Part shown: positions 1 to 8,918 of the stretch, piece after piece
Numbering within the stretch: the first letter of the stretch is position 1
Layout: every line of letters begins with the position of its first letter
Origin: Bacteroidota bacterium
GTDB taxonomy: Bacteria; Bacteroidota; Bacteroidia; Chitinophagales; Chitinophagaceae
DNA: 64,000 bases
NCBI GenBank assembly: GCA_020161435.1
Contig: JAIUNV010000003.1
Location: 452,567 to 516,566 of the forward strand
Direction of reading: 5' to 3'
The notes under the pieces: model-generated
Told to the model about the DNA's origin: nothing
The model's input: the letters and a program-made list of their open reading frames with translations, nothing else
The model's database searches: none
Made by a program: the position numbers and the translations under genes

Positions 1-2034
1 TTCCGCAAACCACTGTTATGGGTATTTGCCGGTGGCGGTTTGTTGCTGGATGTAATTGGCATGACCAACGGCGGCGGGCTCTGGTATTTCTTTGGCAATC
101 TGCTGTTGTTTATGGCCATTCTCATGGTCATAAACACTTATTTCCTCGATGGTGTTATTAAGGGTTTCCAACATCGGTTTTTGCCTGCACTTATGCGGTT
201 GTATGAGCAGCTGCTTCGTTGGTCATTGGCAGGTAAGCGCCCCGTGTGGATTTTGATCGGACTGTTTGTGTTGCTTATTGGTTCATTTCAAATATTTGGG
301 GTAGCTGTATCAAGCGGCCGTGTGCCCATTGTATTCTTCCCCAAAGGCGATCCCAACTTTGTGTATGTGTACCTCAAGTTGCCTTCGGGCACTGCTGTTA
401 CCTACACCGATAGTGTGATTAACAGCATGGAGAAAAAAGTGTACGATGTACTGGGCATGGGCAATGGCAAAACAAACGCCATTGTAGAAAGTGTAATTAC
501 CAATGTGGCCGTAGGTGCCAGCGACCCCAACAGTGGCGACCGCAGCACCCGCCCCGAACTTGGCCGTATACAGGTAAGTTTTGTTGAATATGAAAAACGC
601 CATGGCCAAAGTACAGCACCCTATCTCGACGCCATTCGTGGTGCTATTAAAGGCATACCCGGTGCCGAAGTTTCGGTAGACCAGGAAAGCAGCGGACCAC
701 CTACGCAACCTCCTGTAAACATTGAGCTGGCCAGCGAAAACTTTGAATCGCTGACGAAGACCGCCATTGCATTGAAAAACTACCTCGACACCAACCGGGT
801 GCCTGGTATTGAAGAACTGAAAATGGATGTGGATTTACAAAATCCTGAAATCACTATTTCAGTCAATCGTGAACGTGCCATGATTGAGGGCATTTCTACT
901 GCACAGGTAGGTTTGGAAATACGCACTGCATTGTTTGGTAAAGAAGTAAGCAAACTGAAAGACGATGAAGACGAATACAAAATTCAATTGCGCAGCAATG
1001 AAATACAGCGCCAGAGTTTGTCTGATTTGTTGAACATGCGCATCACCTTCCGCGACTTCAATACCGGACAAATTAAGCAAGTACCCATTTCGGCAGTAGC
1101 CAGCATCGACCTCACCAGTACTTATGGCAGCATCAAACGTAAAAACCTGAAGCGGGTGATAACCTTGTACAGCAACGTACTCATGAGCCAGGGCTATACA
1201 CCTACTGCGGTAAATGCGGAGCTTACAAAAACCATTGCTAAGTTCAGAGAAAAACCAGTGGATGTAACCATTGCACAAACCGGTGAAGGTGAACAACAGG
1301 ATGAGGCCGTTTCGTTCTTAACAGGGGCATTGCTCGTAGCACTGGCACTCATCTTATTCATCCTTGTGTTGCAGTTCAACAGTATCAGCAAGCCCATTAT
1401 CATCCTTACCGAAATTGTGTTTTCCATTATTGGTGTGTTGCTTGGCTTTAGCATTACCGGCATGCAGGTTTCGGCCGTAATGACAGGCATTGGTATTGTG
1501 GGCCTGGCAGGTATTGTGGTAAAAAATGGTATCCTCGTTATTGAGTTTGCCGATGAATTGCGCAGCCGTGGTATGCGTACCCGCGAAGCAGTGATACAAG
1601 CAGGTAAAACACGTATCATTCCTGTATTGCTTACGGCAGTAGCCGCCATACTTGGTTTAATACCACTGGCGGTTGGTCTCAATATCAACTTCATTTCTAT
1701 GTTCGAAGAGCTCAATCCGCACATCTGGTTTGGTGGCGATAACGCAGCCTTCTGGAAGCCCCTTAGCTGGACAATTATCTTCGGCCTGATCTTCGCATTC
1801 TTTATGACGTTGATAGTAGTACCCGCCATGTACCTGATGGCGGAACGCTTACGCCGGCCAATGCGCAGAGCCTTTGGTGGTAAATGGATCAGCTTTATGG
1901 CAGTGCCACCACTTACTTTCCTGTTTATTCCATTAACCATCGTTGCTGCATTTTTGCACCGCTTCAAAGTGGCAGCACGACGCAAAAGAGCCAAAGGAAA
2001 AGTAGACGAAACCTTTATTGGCAGCTGGTTCTAA
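1..2034 (+). CDS. RND efflux permease, AcrB/HAE1 type (5' partial)
   Basis: Inner-membrane subunit of a tripartite RND pump, driven by the proton motive force. The reading frame is open from base 1, so the N-terminal part lies outside the window and 677 residues remain. Visible parts are a membrane segment, the second large periplasmic domain (about residues 95-430), and the C-terminal bundle of hydrophobic helices. That bundle includes the typical VVKNGILVIEFADELR stretch of this family, where the conserved N is part of the transmembrane core. The protein ends in a basic tail. The adaptor and outer-membrane partner would be expected upstream, outside the window. The substrate cannot be told from this fragment. 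A strong terminator follows the stop. Confidence 0.93.
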   Translation, partial: FRKPLLWVFAGGGLLLDVIGMTNGGGLWYFFGNLLLFMAILMVINTYFLDGVIKGFQHRFLPALMRLYEQLLRWSLAGKRPVWILIGLFVLLIGSFQIFGVAVSSGRVPIVFFPKGDPNFVYVYLKLPSGTAVTYTDSVINSMEKKVYDVLGMGNGKTNAIVESVITNVAVGASDPNSGDRSTRPELGRIQVSFVEYEKRHGQSTAPYLDAIRGAIKGIPGAEVSVDQESSGPPTQPPVNIELASENFESLTKTAIALKNYLDTNRVPGIEELKMDVDLQNPEITISVNRERAMIEGISTAQVGLEIRTALFGKEVSKLKDDEDEYKIQLRSNEIQRQSLSDLLNMRITFRDFNTGQIKQVPISAVASIDLTSTYGSIKRKNLKRVITLYSNVLMSQGYTPTAVNAELTKTIAKFREKPVDVTIAQTGEGEQQDEAVSFLTGALLVALALILFILVLQFNSISKPIIILTEIVFSIIGVLLGFSITGMQVSAVMTGIGIVGLAGIVVKNGILVIEFADELRSRGMRTREAVIQAGKTRIIPVLLTAVAAILGLIPLAVGLNINFISMFEELNPHIWFGGDNAAFWKPLSWTIIFGLIFAFFMTLIVVPAMYLMAERLRRPMRRAFGGKWISFMAVPPLTFLFIPLTIVAAFLHRFKVAARRKRAKGKVDETFIGSWF

Positions 2035-2060
2035 CACATTTGCATACATACATGATAGAT

Positions 2061-2090
2061 AAAAAGGCAGTCGTTTTTGACTGCCTTTTT
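2061..2090 (+). terminator. Rho-independent terminator after the RND permease gene
   Basis: Perfect 12-bp inverted repeat AAAAAGGCAGTC / GACTGCCTTTTT with a six-base loop, running into further T residues. It lies 27 bases after the RND stop codon. Confidence 0.85.
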
Positions 2091-2205
2091 TCATGAGGTA
2101 TGCTTTCCCGCTAATCACAACTGTATACATTTTTTCCACTTTCTCAAACTTGCGTGTTGAAAGATTTTAATCAACTGTAAATTCACATTACAAAAATCTT
2201 ATAAG

Positions 2206-2703
2206 ATGGCCACCTCTAAAAAATCTGTTGCAAAAAAGAAAGCTGCTCCGGCAAAAAAAGTAGCTGCAAAAAAAGCAGTGAAAAAAGCTGCTCCGGCAAA
2301 AAAAGCAGCGAAGAAAGCTGCCAAAAAAGCTGCCCCTAAAAAAGCTGTTAAGAAAGTAGTAGCTGTAAGAAAAGTAGCCAAGAAAGCCGCTGCCAAAAAA
2401 GCTGCGCCAAAAAAAGCTGCTGCTAAAAAAGCCGTAGCCAAAAAATCTGTTGCGAAGAAAGCCGCTCCGAAAAAGGCCGCTAAAAAAGCTGCACCCAAAA
2501 AAGCTGCCGCTAAAAAAGTAGCTGCTAAAAAGCCAGCCGCAAAGAAAGCCGCTCCGGTACCAGCACCGGCTCCTGCTCCGGCTAAAAAGAAAGCTGCTAA
2601 AAAAGCTGCTAAGAAAAAAGTAGCTGCACCAGCACCGGCTCCTGTAGCTGCTCCCGAAGTAGCACCAGCACCAGCCGCACCAGAAACGCCAGCTGCATCT
2701 TAA
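2206..2703 (+). CDS. Histone H1-like Lys/Ala-rich DNA-binding protein
   Basis: A 165-residue protein made almost entirely of K, A, P and V. Dozens of KKAA, AKKA and APKKA units fill residues 5-115, followed by an Ala-Pro-rich linker, a second KKAAKK block and a Pro/Ala tail ending in PAAS. The composition matches the bacterial H1-like (Hc1/AlgP-type) proteins, which bind DNA without sequence specificity through a disordered basic tail. Its role in condensing the nucleoid is inferred from composition. It stands alone, flanked by two terminators, so it is probably transcribed by itself. The DNA is strongly repetitive, so length variation between strains is likely. Confidence 0.85.
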   Translation: MATSKKSVAKKKAAPAKKVAAKKAVKKAAPAKKAAKKAAKKAAPKKAVKKVVAVRKVAKKAAAKKAAPKKAAAKKAVAKKSVAKKAAPKKAAKKAAPKKAAAKKVAAKKPAAKKAAPVPAPAPAPAKKKAAKKAAKKKVAAPAPAPVAAPEVAPAPAAPETPAAS

Positions 2704-2722
2704 TGCAACCATTGAACAATTG

Positions 2723-2738
2723 ACACATGCGCATGTGT
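2723..2738. repeat. 16-bp perfect palindrome
   Basis: ACACATGC followed directly by GCATGTGT, between the H1-like stop and its terminator. It may be a protein-binding site or simply an extra hairpin in the 3' UTR. No partner gene identifies its function. Confidence 0.4.
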
Positions 2739-2741
2739 GAA

Positions 2742-2771
2742 TGCCTGCTGAAATTTCAGCAGGCATTTTTT
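2742..2771 (+). terminator. Rho-independent terminator after the H1-like gene
   Basis: A 24-bp perfect self-complementary stretch (arms TGCCTGCTGAAA / TTTCAGCAGGCA) followed by a run of T residues. Confidence 0.88.
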
Positions 2772-2961
2772 TGCGGGTGGGTGAGCTGAAGTTGGAGGGT
2801 TTAGGGTTACCATTCTTTTGAACACGTGTGGGCAGTTTCGGATACCTGTATTTTTTACCACTAATCATTTACAGGCAGCATTTACAAAAAAAGCAGAAAG
2901 CCCCGGCGTAGTCTATACCGCATTTGAGGTATTTTCAGCCCATCAATAAAACACTTTTTTT

Positions 2962-3756
2962 ATGCCAACAGCACACGAAATAGACTACCGCATTTACGGT
3001 GAAGAAATGCAGTATGTAGATGTAGAATTAGACCCGGGTGAAACAGCCATTGCTGAAGCCGGTGCCTTTATGATGATGGATGACGGCATTCAAATGCAAA
3101 CCATTTTTGGCGATGGCAACCAACAACAAGGTGGTGGACTGCTCAATAAATTATTCAGTGCAGGCAAGCGGTTGCTCACCGGCGAAAGTTTGTTTATGAC
3201 GGCTTTTACCAACGTTGGCCATGGCAAAAGAAGAGTGGCTTTTGCCTCTCCTTATCCTGGTAAAATCATTCCGCTTGATCTGGCAGAGCTGGGCCACTAT
3301 GTAGTTTGTCAGAAAGATGCTTTTCTGTGTGCAGCCCGTGGCGTAAGTGTAGGCATCGAGTTTCAGCGCAGACTGGGCACGGGATTGTTTGGTGGCGAAG
3401 GCTTTATTATGCAAAAACTGGAAGGCGATGGTATGGCCTTTGTACATGCCGGTGGCCACGTGTTTGAACGCACCCTGCAAGCCGGCGAAACATTACGCAT
3501 TGATACCGGTTGTTTAGTGGCTTACACCCATACCATTCAATACGACATACAATTTGTGGGCGGTATTCGCAACACCATTTTTGGTGGCGAAGGTGTGTTT
3601 TTTGCAACCCTCCGTGGCCCAGGCAAAGTGTGGATTCAAACACTGCCCGTGAGCCGTTTGGCCAGCCGTATTTTGAGCTATGCTACCACCAACCGCAAAG
3701 AAGAAGGCAGCTTGCTGGGTGGTTTAGGCAACCTGCTCGATGGCGACGGCCGATAA
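2962..3756 (+). CDS. AIM24 / TIGR00266 family protein
   Basis: A 264-residue protein that matches the AIM24 (DUF124, TIGR00266) family: an N-terminal EMQYVDVELDPGETAIAEAG strand, an MMMDDGIQM segment, Gly-rich turns (GGGLLNKLFS, GTGLFGGEGF, GGEGVFFATL), and a Gly-rich C-terminus (GSLLGGLGNLLDGDG). The family adopts a double-stranded beta-helix fold. Members are mostly of unknown function; the yeast mitochondrial homologue supports inner-membrane organisation. There is no signal peptide or membrane helix, so it is probably cytoplasmic. ATG 2962 is the only sensible start. It stands alone and ends in a terminator hairpin. Confidence 0.85.
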   Translation: MPTAHEIDYRIYGEEMQYVDVELDPGETAIAEAGAFMMMDDGIQMQTIFGDGNQQQGGGLLNKLFSAGKRLLTGESLFMTAFTNVGHGKRRVAFASPYPGKIIPLDLAELGHYVVCQKDAFLCAARGVSVGIEFQRRLGTGLFGGEGFIMQKLEGDGMAFVHAGGHVFERTLQAGETLRIDTGCLVAYTHTIQYDIQFVGGIRNTIFGGEGVFFATLRGPGKVWIQTLPVSRLASRILSYATTNRKEEGSLLGGLGNLLDGDGR

Positions 3757-3776
3757 GCAGTATTCTTTTTTTATAC

Positions 3777-3809
3777 AAAAGCGTGTTGCAGTTGTAGCAA
3801 CACGCTTTT
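3777..3809 (+). terminator. Terminator after the AIM24-family gene
   Basis: AAAAGCGTGTTG / CAACACGCTTTT, perfect 12-bp arms with a nine-base loop. The A-run before and T-run after make it potentially bidirectional between this gene and the convergent beta-propeller gene. Confidence 0.82.
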
Positions 3810-3865
3810 GTATTTACGCAGTCGTTTTGCATCGGTACTATGCTGGCATTGTGCACAAACAAAAA

Positions 3866-3893
3866 GCCCTGACTGGTAGAAACCAGCCGGGGC
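3866..3893 (-). terminator. Terminator of the beta-propeller gene (minus strand)
   Basis: On the minus strand a GC-rich hairpin (arms GCCCCGGCTGGT / ACCAGTCAGGGC, with one mismatch and one G-U pair) is followed by a T5 run. It lies 26 bases beyond the stop codon. Confidence 0.7.
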
Positions 3894-3918
3894 AATTGAT
3901 GTGCGAAAAGTGAGGGGA

Positions 3919-5892
3919 TTAGAAAAACACTGCGGTAAAATTCCGGTCGCTGGTTTTCCAGAAAACGACACGGCCAATATCATCGAAGAAGTATTCCGGC
4001 TTCTTGTCTTTGAGTACAACGGAGCCTTCCTTCTGTCCGTTTTCTTTGCTGTAAATTTCGATACCTACGCCAGTATCTGCACCATCATCTGTTTTGGTGA
4101 GAATACTCTGCATGCTGGCTGTAGCACGGGTGGCTTTAAACCGCTTGTTCATGGCCTGGAAGGATGCCACGGCAATGGCGCCCCAGTTGTTGGCATCCTG
4201 CTCATACGAGTCGGCGGCCGATTGGTTGCTCATGTATTGACCCTTGGCTGTAGCACCGCCGGCAGAAGCCACACCCGCCTGATAACTGTTGGCCGCCATC
4301 ATGGCTACACTGGTCACAGCTACTACACCCAATGCAATTTTACCAACCAAACTTACACCCGGCGCAGCACGGTATACTTTCCAGCCCTGCTTGCCATCAA
4401 AACCATAGTGGGCAATGTTTTGGCTACTGGTAAGCACCAATCCATTGGCCGTGAATTGCAGGCCCGAAGGGTTTTCTTTGCCGTCCAAAGCAATACTGCC
4501 AATTTTAGTAGGCGTACTGGTGTTTACATCAAACCGGTGCAGGTCGCCATCTACAGCAATGTATGCTTCGTTATCATCTTTAAAACCATGCACCACGTAG
4601 TCTTTTACCTTCATGCTTTTGCCCCACGCATCGGCACCGGTTTCTAAATTCAAGATGTTGATTTCTTCATCGGTGATGTACAGCAGACCTTTGCTCACCA
4701 GCTTAATATCGCGGATATTACCACTCACTTTCATGGGGCGTTTCATGGCCGATACACCATTCACCAAATCAATAATGTCAATCTTATTGGTACCCTTGTC
4801 GCTAGCGGTGGCTATCACCATTTTGTTGCCGGTATTGTCGTAGCTGTAACCAATTACATTACCCGCTACATCTATTTCATCTTTCAGCAATTGCTTACCA
4901 CTGGCGTAGTCAAACATGTACATTTTGGCTTTGTTGCCACCACCCAAAGCTTTGCCCATGAGGCCGCCTTGCTTGCCATAGTTTTCGCCCCGCTGATTGG
5001 TGGTGACAATAATGCCGCGGTCATCTAAAATGTAGTTATTCAGCGGACTGTTGAGCTCCTGACGCTGCCACACTTCTTTGCCGGTAGCCCAATCGAAACA
5101 AGTGAAATAATCGTTGTTGAAGAAGTACACTTTGCTGGCATCTTTCACCTGAAAAAACTTAGATGAAACAGCCACCGCCATTTGTGCATTCATCTTGTTC
5201 ATCGACTTACCAAAACCTGCAAAAGGAATTTTGCTGCTGGCAGGAGCTGCCACAACTGGAGCATCTGTTTTAATTTCTGACCGCCATTTTTCTTCACCGG
5301 TATTGGCATCCAAACAATAAATGGCTTTGGTGGTGCTAATCAGCATCAGGTCTTTGTTGATGGCATACACATCGCTACAAATCACTTCGGTGGCTTTGTC
5401 AAACACCTTTTCTGCTTCAAATCTTTTTTGGCCTGTAACCGCATCTACCAGCATCAGGGTTGGCCGGCCTTTCTTATTCATGCCGCTAAACAAAACAGCG
5501 CCGAGTTTGGCATTGGCAAAACGCTTGTTTACCGTAGTCATGCCGAGGTCTTTTGTTTTACAAACTACCTGTCCGGTTACCGTATTAATAATGGCATGCT
5601 CCACCATCATGCCCCGGTCTACAATAGCTGCCAATGGGCTATTGGGTATGGCACTCAGCGCATCTTCCGAAATACGGCGAAACTCTTCGAGCTTCCAGAT
5701 TTCCTTGCCCGTTTCCGGGTCTACGCCATACAAGGCATCGTTAGTGCCCACAATAAAAATGCCTGCATCGCTAAGACTGTAAAAATTGATGCTGCCGCCA
5801 AAGTCTTTCGACCAGGTTTTCTTTTGTGCATGCAGCGCTTGCACAGAGCATAGCAGCAACACAACCAGCCATATCTTATTGAAGAATTTCAT
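3919..5892 (-). CDS. PQQ-like beta-propeller repeat protein, exported
   Basis: A 657-residue protein beginning with a signal peptide (MKFFNKIWLVVLLLCSVQALHAQ). The start at 5892 is chosen because the open frame upstream encodes no signal-like sequence. The body carries repeated propeller-blade motifs ending in a Gly followed by Lys/Glu and Trp: DPETGKEIWK, DANTGEEKWR and WATGKEVWQ. These are typical of PQQ/quinoprotein-like beta-propellers, as in BamB. Near the C-terminus (about residues 520-545) a hydrophobic helix VGKIALGVVAVTSVAMMAA interrupts the propeller. A C-terminal domain follows. It has none of the dehydrogenase catalytic residues I would look for, so a scaffold or binding role is more likely. 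Its promoter region faces the arsenic operon. Confidence 0.8.
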   Translation of the reverse strand: MKFFNKIWLVVLLLCSVQALHAQKKTWSKDFGGSINFYSLSDAGIFIVGTNDALYGVDPETGKEIWKLEEFRRISEDALSAIPNSPLAAIVDRGMMVEHAIINTVTGQVVCKTKDLGMTTVNKRFANAKLGAVLFSGMNKKGRPTLMLVDAVTGQKRFEAEKVFDKATEVICSDVYAINKDLMLISTTKAIYCLDANTGEEKWRSEIKTDAPVVAAPASSKIPFAGFGKSMNKMNAQMAVAVSSKFFQVKDASKVYFFNNDYFTCFDWATGKEVWQRQELNSPLNNYILDDRGIIVTTNQRGENYGKQGGLMGKALGGGNKAKMYMFDYASGKQLLKDEIDVAGNVIGYSYDNTGNKMVIATASDKGTNKIDIIDLVNGVSAMKRPMKVSGNIRDIKLVSKGLLYITDEEINILNLETGADAWGKSMKVKDYVVHGFKDDNEAYIAVDGDLHRFDVNTSTPTKIGSIALDGKENPSGLQFTANGLVLTSSQNIAHYGFDGKQGWKVYRAAPGVSLVGKIALGVVAVTSVAMMAANSYQAGVASAGGATAKGQYMSNQSAADSYEQDANNWGAIAVASFQAMNKRFKATRATASMQSILTKTDDGADTGVGIEIYSKENGQKEGSVVLKDKKPEYFFDDIGRVVFWKTSDRNFTAVFF

Positions 5893-5960
5893 GGTAAAAT
5901 AATTTTGGGTCAAATGTTTCAGATTTGAGATTCCATGCCTATACCCTGCAGCGGGTATTT

Positions 5961-5995
5961 TCAGCATCTGCTGCAGCGACTGTAGTCGGGGACGA
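5961..5995. repeat. Remnant of a dispersed palindromic repeat (copy D)
   Basis: Contains GCGACTGTAGTC joined directly to GGGGACGA. The first part matches the middle and the second the end of the repeat seen at 9041-9152. It looks like an internally deleted copy between the divergent beta-propeller and arsR genes. Confidence 0.5.
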
Positions 5996-6002
5996 AAAAA
6001 AA

Positions 6003-6035
6003 TTTGGTGGGCAAAACAGATTAATCGTACTTTTA
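6003..6035 (+). promoter_or_regulatory. Candidate promoter of the ars operon
   Basis: TTTG at 6003-6006 and TACTTTTA at 6028-6035, 21 bases apart, resemble the Bacteroidota -33 TTTG and -7 TAnnTTTG elements (last base differs). The proximal ArsR operator overlaps the -7 element, as expected for repression. Confidence 0.55.
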
Positions 6036-6039
6036 CGAT
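6024..6039. promoter_or_regulatory. ArsR operator, copy 1
   Basis: Perfect inverted repeat ATCGTA-CTTT-TACGAT. The same arms and spacing recur 54 bases downstream. ArsR-family repressors bind such interrupted dyads in their own promoters. Confidence 0.75.
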
Positions 6040-6043
6040 GAAT

Positions 6044-6060
6044 AAGCGGAGCACCCGCTT
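6044..6060 (+). other. Small hairpin between the two ars operators
   Basis: AAGCGG-AGCAC-CCGCTT forms a six-base-pair stem in the presumed 5' leader of arsR, midway between the two operator copies. Its function is unknown. Confidence 0.4.
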
Positions 6061-6077
6061 TTATTTTGATTTAATTC

Positions 6078-6093
6078 ATCGTACAAATACGAT
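6078..6093. promoter_or_regulatory. ArsR operator, copy 2
   Basis: Perfect inverted repeat ATCGTA-CAAA-TACGAT, ending one base before the preferred arsR start codon at 6095. Identical arms to copy 1. Confidence 0.75.
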
Positions 6094-6094
6094 T

Positions 6095-6427
6095 ATGGCA
6101 ATAGCAAAAACAGCCGCTTTTAGTAAAAAGGAACAGGAAATAGCCGCCTTCGCCAAGGCCATAGCCCACCCTGCAAGAGTGGCTATTTTAAAAGTATTGG
6201 CAGGCAAAACAGAATGTGTATGTGGCCAGATAGTGGATGTATTGCCACTGGCACAAAGCACCGTAAGCCAACACTTAAAAGAACTGAAAGCCGCCGGCCT
6301 CATTAATGGTACCGTGGAAGGCCCCCGCAGTTGCTACTGCATCAACTGGAAAGCTTTTGAAAAATTCCGGAACGAATTCAACAGCCTGTTTGATACACTG
6401 CAGGTAAAAAACAACAGCTGTTGCTGA
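6095..6427 (+). CDS. arsR: ArsR-family arsenic-responsive repressor
   Basis: A 110-residue winged-helix repressor that heads the arsenic operon. The sensor motif ECVCGQIVD (about residues 45-53) is the ArsR-type metalloid site with its two Cys, lying in the first helix of the helix-turn-helix. The recognition helix follows (AQSTVSQHLKELKAAGLI). The protein ends in a further Cys pair (NNSCC). When arsenite binds, family members leave their operator. I prefer ATG 6095 over 6038, because the longer version would start inside operator 1 and adds an unconserved basic tail. The two operators support autoregulation of the whole operon. Confidence 0.92.
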   Translation: MAIAKTAAFSKKEQEIAAFAKAIAHPARVAILKVLAGKTECVCGQIVDVLPLAQSTVSQHLKELKAAGLINGTVEGPRSCYCINWKAFEKFRNEFNSLFDTLQVKNNSCC

Positions 6428-6464
6428 TGCCGGATGAATTACTCATACTTAAAATTTTTACAAG

Positions 6465-7310
6465 ATGACACAAGAAGAAACACTCAAAGCGATTGTAAAA
6501 GAAAAATACTCGCAGATAGCCTTGCAAGACAAAGAATACAACGCCGCCAGCTGCTGCGGAGCTACCGGCTGCTGTGGCGGCGATGAAGTCTACAACATCA
6601 TGAGTGATGACTACACACAACTGGAAGGTTACAATGCTGATGCAGATCTGGGATTGGGCTGCGGCATACCCACAGCATTTGCACAAATGAAAGAAGGTGA
6701 CACCGTGATTGACTTGGGCAGCGGTGCTGGCAACGATGCCTTTGTAGCCCGCAAAATTGTTGGCCCCACCGGCAAAGTGATTGGTATTGACTTTAGCGAA
6801 GCCATGCTGGAAAAAGCCCGTACCAATGCCGATAAAGTAGGCTTTAATAACGTAGAGTTTCGGTTGGGCGATATTGAGCAAATGCCCGTAGCTGCCAACC
6901 GTGCCGATGTGGTGCTGAGCAACTGTGTGCTCAACCTTGTACCCAATAAGCCAGCAGTCTTTGCAGAAATATTGCGGGTACTCAAACCCGGCGGTCATTT
7001 CAGCATCAGCGACATTGTATTGCAGGGCGAATTGCCCGGCAAATGGAAAGAAGTAGCCGAACTGTATGCCGGATGCGTAAGCGGTGCCATTCAAAAAGAA
7101 GAGTACCTCCGCATTATTAAGCAAACGGGTTTTGCCAATATAACGGTACAAAAAGAAAAGACCATTGTGATACCCGACGAACTGCTGCAGGAATACCTCA
7201 CAGCCGATGAAATGGAAACCTACAAGAATGGTAGTGTAAAAATTTTGAGTATCACTGTATATGCGGAAAAACCCGCCGCCTGCTGTACACCTGGTGCCGG
7301 ATGTTGCTAA
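6465..7310 (+). CDS. arsM: Arsenite S-adenosylmethionine methyltransferase
   Basis: A 281-residue cytoplasmic enzyme that methylates As(III), giving mono- to trimethylated and volatile products. The SAM-binding motif VIDLGSGAGND is at 81-91. The three Cys that bind arsenic in the family are all present: Cys66 (GLGCGIPT), Cys154 (LSNCVLNL) and Cys204 (YAGCVSGA). Extra Cys pairs sit at the N-terminus (SCCGATGCC, about 29-37) and C-terminus (AACCTPGAGCC), and may help bind or relay arsenite. It lies 37 bases after arsR and 21 bases before acr3, consistent with one operon. Confidence 0.93.
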   Translation: MTQEETLKAIVKEKYSQIALQDKEYNAASCCGATGCCGGDEVYNIMSDDYTQLEGYNADADLGLGCGIPTAFAQMKEGDTVIDLGSGAGNDAFVARKIVGPTGKVIGIDFSEAMLEKARTNADKVGFNNVEFRLGDIEQMPVAANRADVVLSNCVLNLVPNKPAVFAEILRVLKPGGHFSISDIVLQGELPGKWKEVAELYAGCVSGAIQKEEYLRIIKQTGFANITVQKEKTIVIPDELLQEYLTADEMETYKNGSVKILSITVYAEKPAACCTPGAGCC

Positions 7311-7331
7311 TTGTTTCAGTAAGTAATTGAT

Positions 7332-8387
7332 ATGAAAAAACTGTCCTTTCTCGACCGCTACCTGACGGTGTGGATTTTTGCCGCCATGGCCATTGGTGTT
7401 GGTCTCGGTTATTTTATTCCGGAAACTGAAGCGTTTATCAATCAGTTTCAGTCGGGCTCTACCAATATTCCCATAGCCATTGGTTTGATACTGATGATGT
7501 ATCCGCCACTGGCCAAAGTAAAGTATGCAGAACTGCCCAAAGTATTTCAGCACAAAAAAATACTGGGCTTATCGCTGGTGCAAAACTGGCTGGTAGGGCC
7601 GTTGCTGATGTTTATACTCGCTGTCATCTTTCTACAAGATGAACCGGAGTATATGACAGGTTTGATTCTTATTGGCATAGCCCGCTGTATTGCCATGGTA
7701 ATTGTATGGAACGATTTGGCCAATGGCGACCGTTTGTATGCCGCAGGCTTGGTAGCATTCAACTCCATCTTTCAGGTTTTCTTTTACAGCTTCTATGCAT
7801 GGATTTTTATTACCAAACTGCCGCCGCTGCTGGGCCTGAAAGGATATGAAGTGGACATCAGCATTGGTGAGGTGGCGCAGAGTGTATTCATCTATCTGGG
7901 CATCCCCTTTTTGGCGGGTATGCTGAGCCGCTGGCTGCTGAGTAAATGGAAAGGAACGGCCTGGTATGAACAACGTTTTTTACCAGCAGTAAGCCCCATG
8001 ACATTGGTTGCATTGCTCTTTACCATTGTAGTAATGTTTAGCCTGAAAGGCCAACTGATTGTAGAAATACCTGGCGATGTGGTGCGTATTGCGATACCAC
8101 TGACGATATATTTCATGATCATGTTTTTCTCGGCATTTTACCTCAGCAAAAAAGCGGGTACAGATTATGCCAAAGCCACATCGCTGGCGTTTACTGCTGC
8201 GGGCAACAACTTTGAGTTAGGCATAGCAGTGGCCATAGCGGTGTTCGGCATCAACAGTGGGGCCGCATTTGCCGCAGTGGTGGGGCCGCTGATTGAAGTA
8301 CCGGTACTGATATTGATGGTGCGCTTTGCACTGAAACAAGAACACAAATTTGTACAACCTGCTCCTGCTTCAGGAAAAGTAAAATAG
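7332..8387 (+). CDS. acr3: ACR3-family arsenite efflux permease
   Basis: A 351-residue inner-membrane carrier with about ten hydrophobic helices. It exports arsenite in exchange for protons. The essential Cys of the fourth helix is seen in [17 protein letters not shown] (Cys119), and the conserved Glu in the late [16 protein letters not shown] helix. Length and motifs fit the family well. It is the third gene of the operon: efflux complements the methylation route of arsM. No ArsA ATPase is nearby, which is normal for ACR3 systems. Confidence 0.94.
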   Translation: MKKLSFLDRYLTVWIFAAMAIGVGLGYFIPETEAFINQFQSGSTNIPIAIGLILMMYPPLAKVKYAELPKVFQHKKILGLSLVQNWLVGPLLMFILAVIFLQDEPEYMTGLILIGIARCIAMVIVWNDLANGDRLYAAGLVAFNSIFQVFFYSFYAWIFITKLPPLLGLKGYEVDISIGEVAQSVFIYLGIPFLAGMLSRWLLSKWKGTAWYEQRFLPAVSPMTLVALLFTIVVMFSLKGQLIVEIPGDVVRIAIPLTIYFMIMFFSAFYLSKKAGTDYAKATSLAFTAAGNNFELGIAVAIAVFGINSGAAFAAVVGPLIEVPVLILMVRFALKQEHKFVQPAPASGKVK

Positions 8388-8465
8388 AATTACAACTGTT
8401 GAAAGGTGCCATCGCCACTGCTGCATCATAGTAGCACTTGGCTTGGCCCATAAAAAGAAAAAAAT

Positions 8466-8867
8466 ATGTCATCAACAATCAAATTGCTTTTTGTGTGCGT
8501 TGAAAACGCCAACCGTAGCCATATGAGTCAGGCATTTGCCCGTATACACGGGGGTGATAAAGTGGAAGCTTACAGCGCCGGTAGCAAACCGAGCGGAGTG
8601 GTAAATCCGAAAGCCATTGCTGCCATGAAAGAACTGGGCTACGACCTGACCACGCATGATAGCAAAAGCCTGCAGGAAGTGGAAGCTTTTGCACCATTTG
8701 ATGCCGTGGTAACCATGGGCTGTGGCGATGCCTGCCCGTGGATGCCGGCCAAACAATTTATCGACTGGCAAATACCAGACCCTAAACACATGGAGCCGAC
8801 ACAGTTTAATGAAGTGCGGGATTACATTAGCGGCAAGGTGAAAGCATTGATTGATTCAATTGTTTGA
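8466..8867 (+). CDS. arsC: Arsenate reductase, low-molecular-weight phosphatase type
   Basis: A 133-residue enzyme that reduces arsenate to arsenite for export by Acr3. The phosphatase-like loop CVENANRS (Cys11 to Arg17) binds arsenate. The general-acid Asp is in IPDPKH (Asp105). Two further Cys at 86 and 90 (MGCGDACPW) correspond to the disulfide cascade of the thioredoxin-coupled ArsC class. The 78-base gap from acr3 is longer than the others in the operon, but there is no terminator in it. Confidence 0.92.
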   Translation: MSSTIKLLFVCVENANRSHMSQAFARIHGGDKVEAYSAGSKPSGVVNPKAIAAMKELGYDLTTHDSKSLQEVEAFAPFDAVVTMGCGDACPWMPAKQFIDWQIPDPKHMEPTQFNEVRDYISGKVKALIDSIV

Positions 8868-8918
8868 TGATTTGGGTTGTTGGTTTGGTGTTGGCTTTAT
8901 GTAGATGAATTAACTAAA

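Noticed and set aside
2188-2868. Long minus-strand frame over the H1-like gene, rich in Ser and Phe
   Set aside because: It is the complement of AAA/GCT-rich codons and is a compositional artefact.
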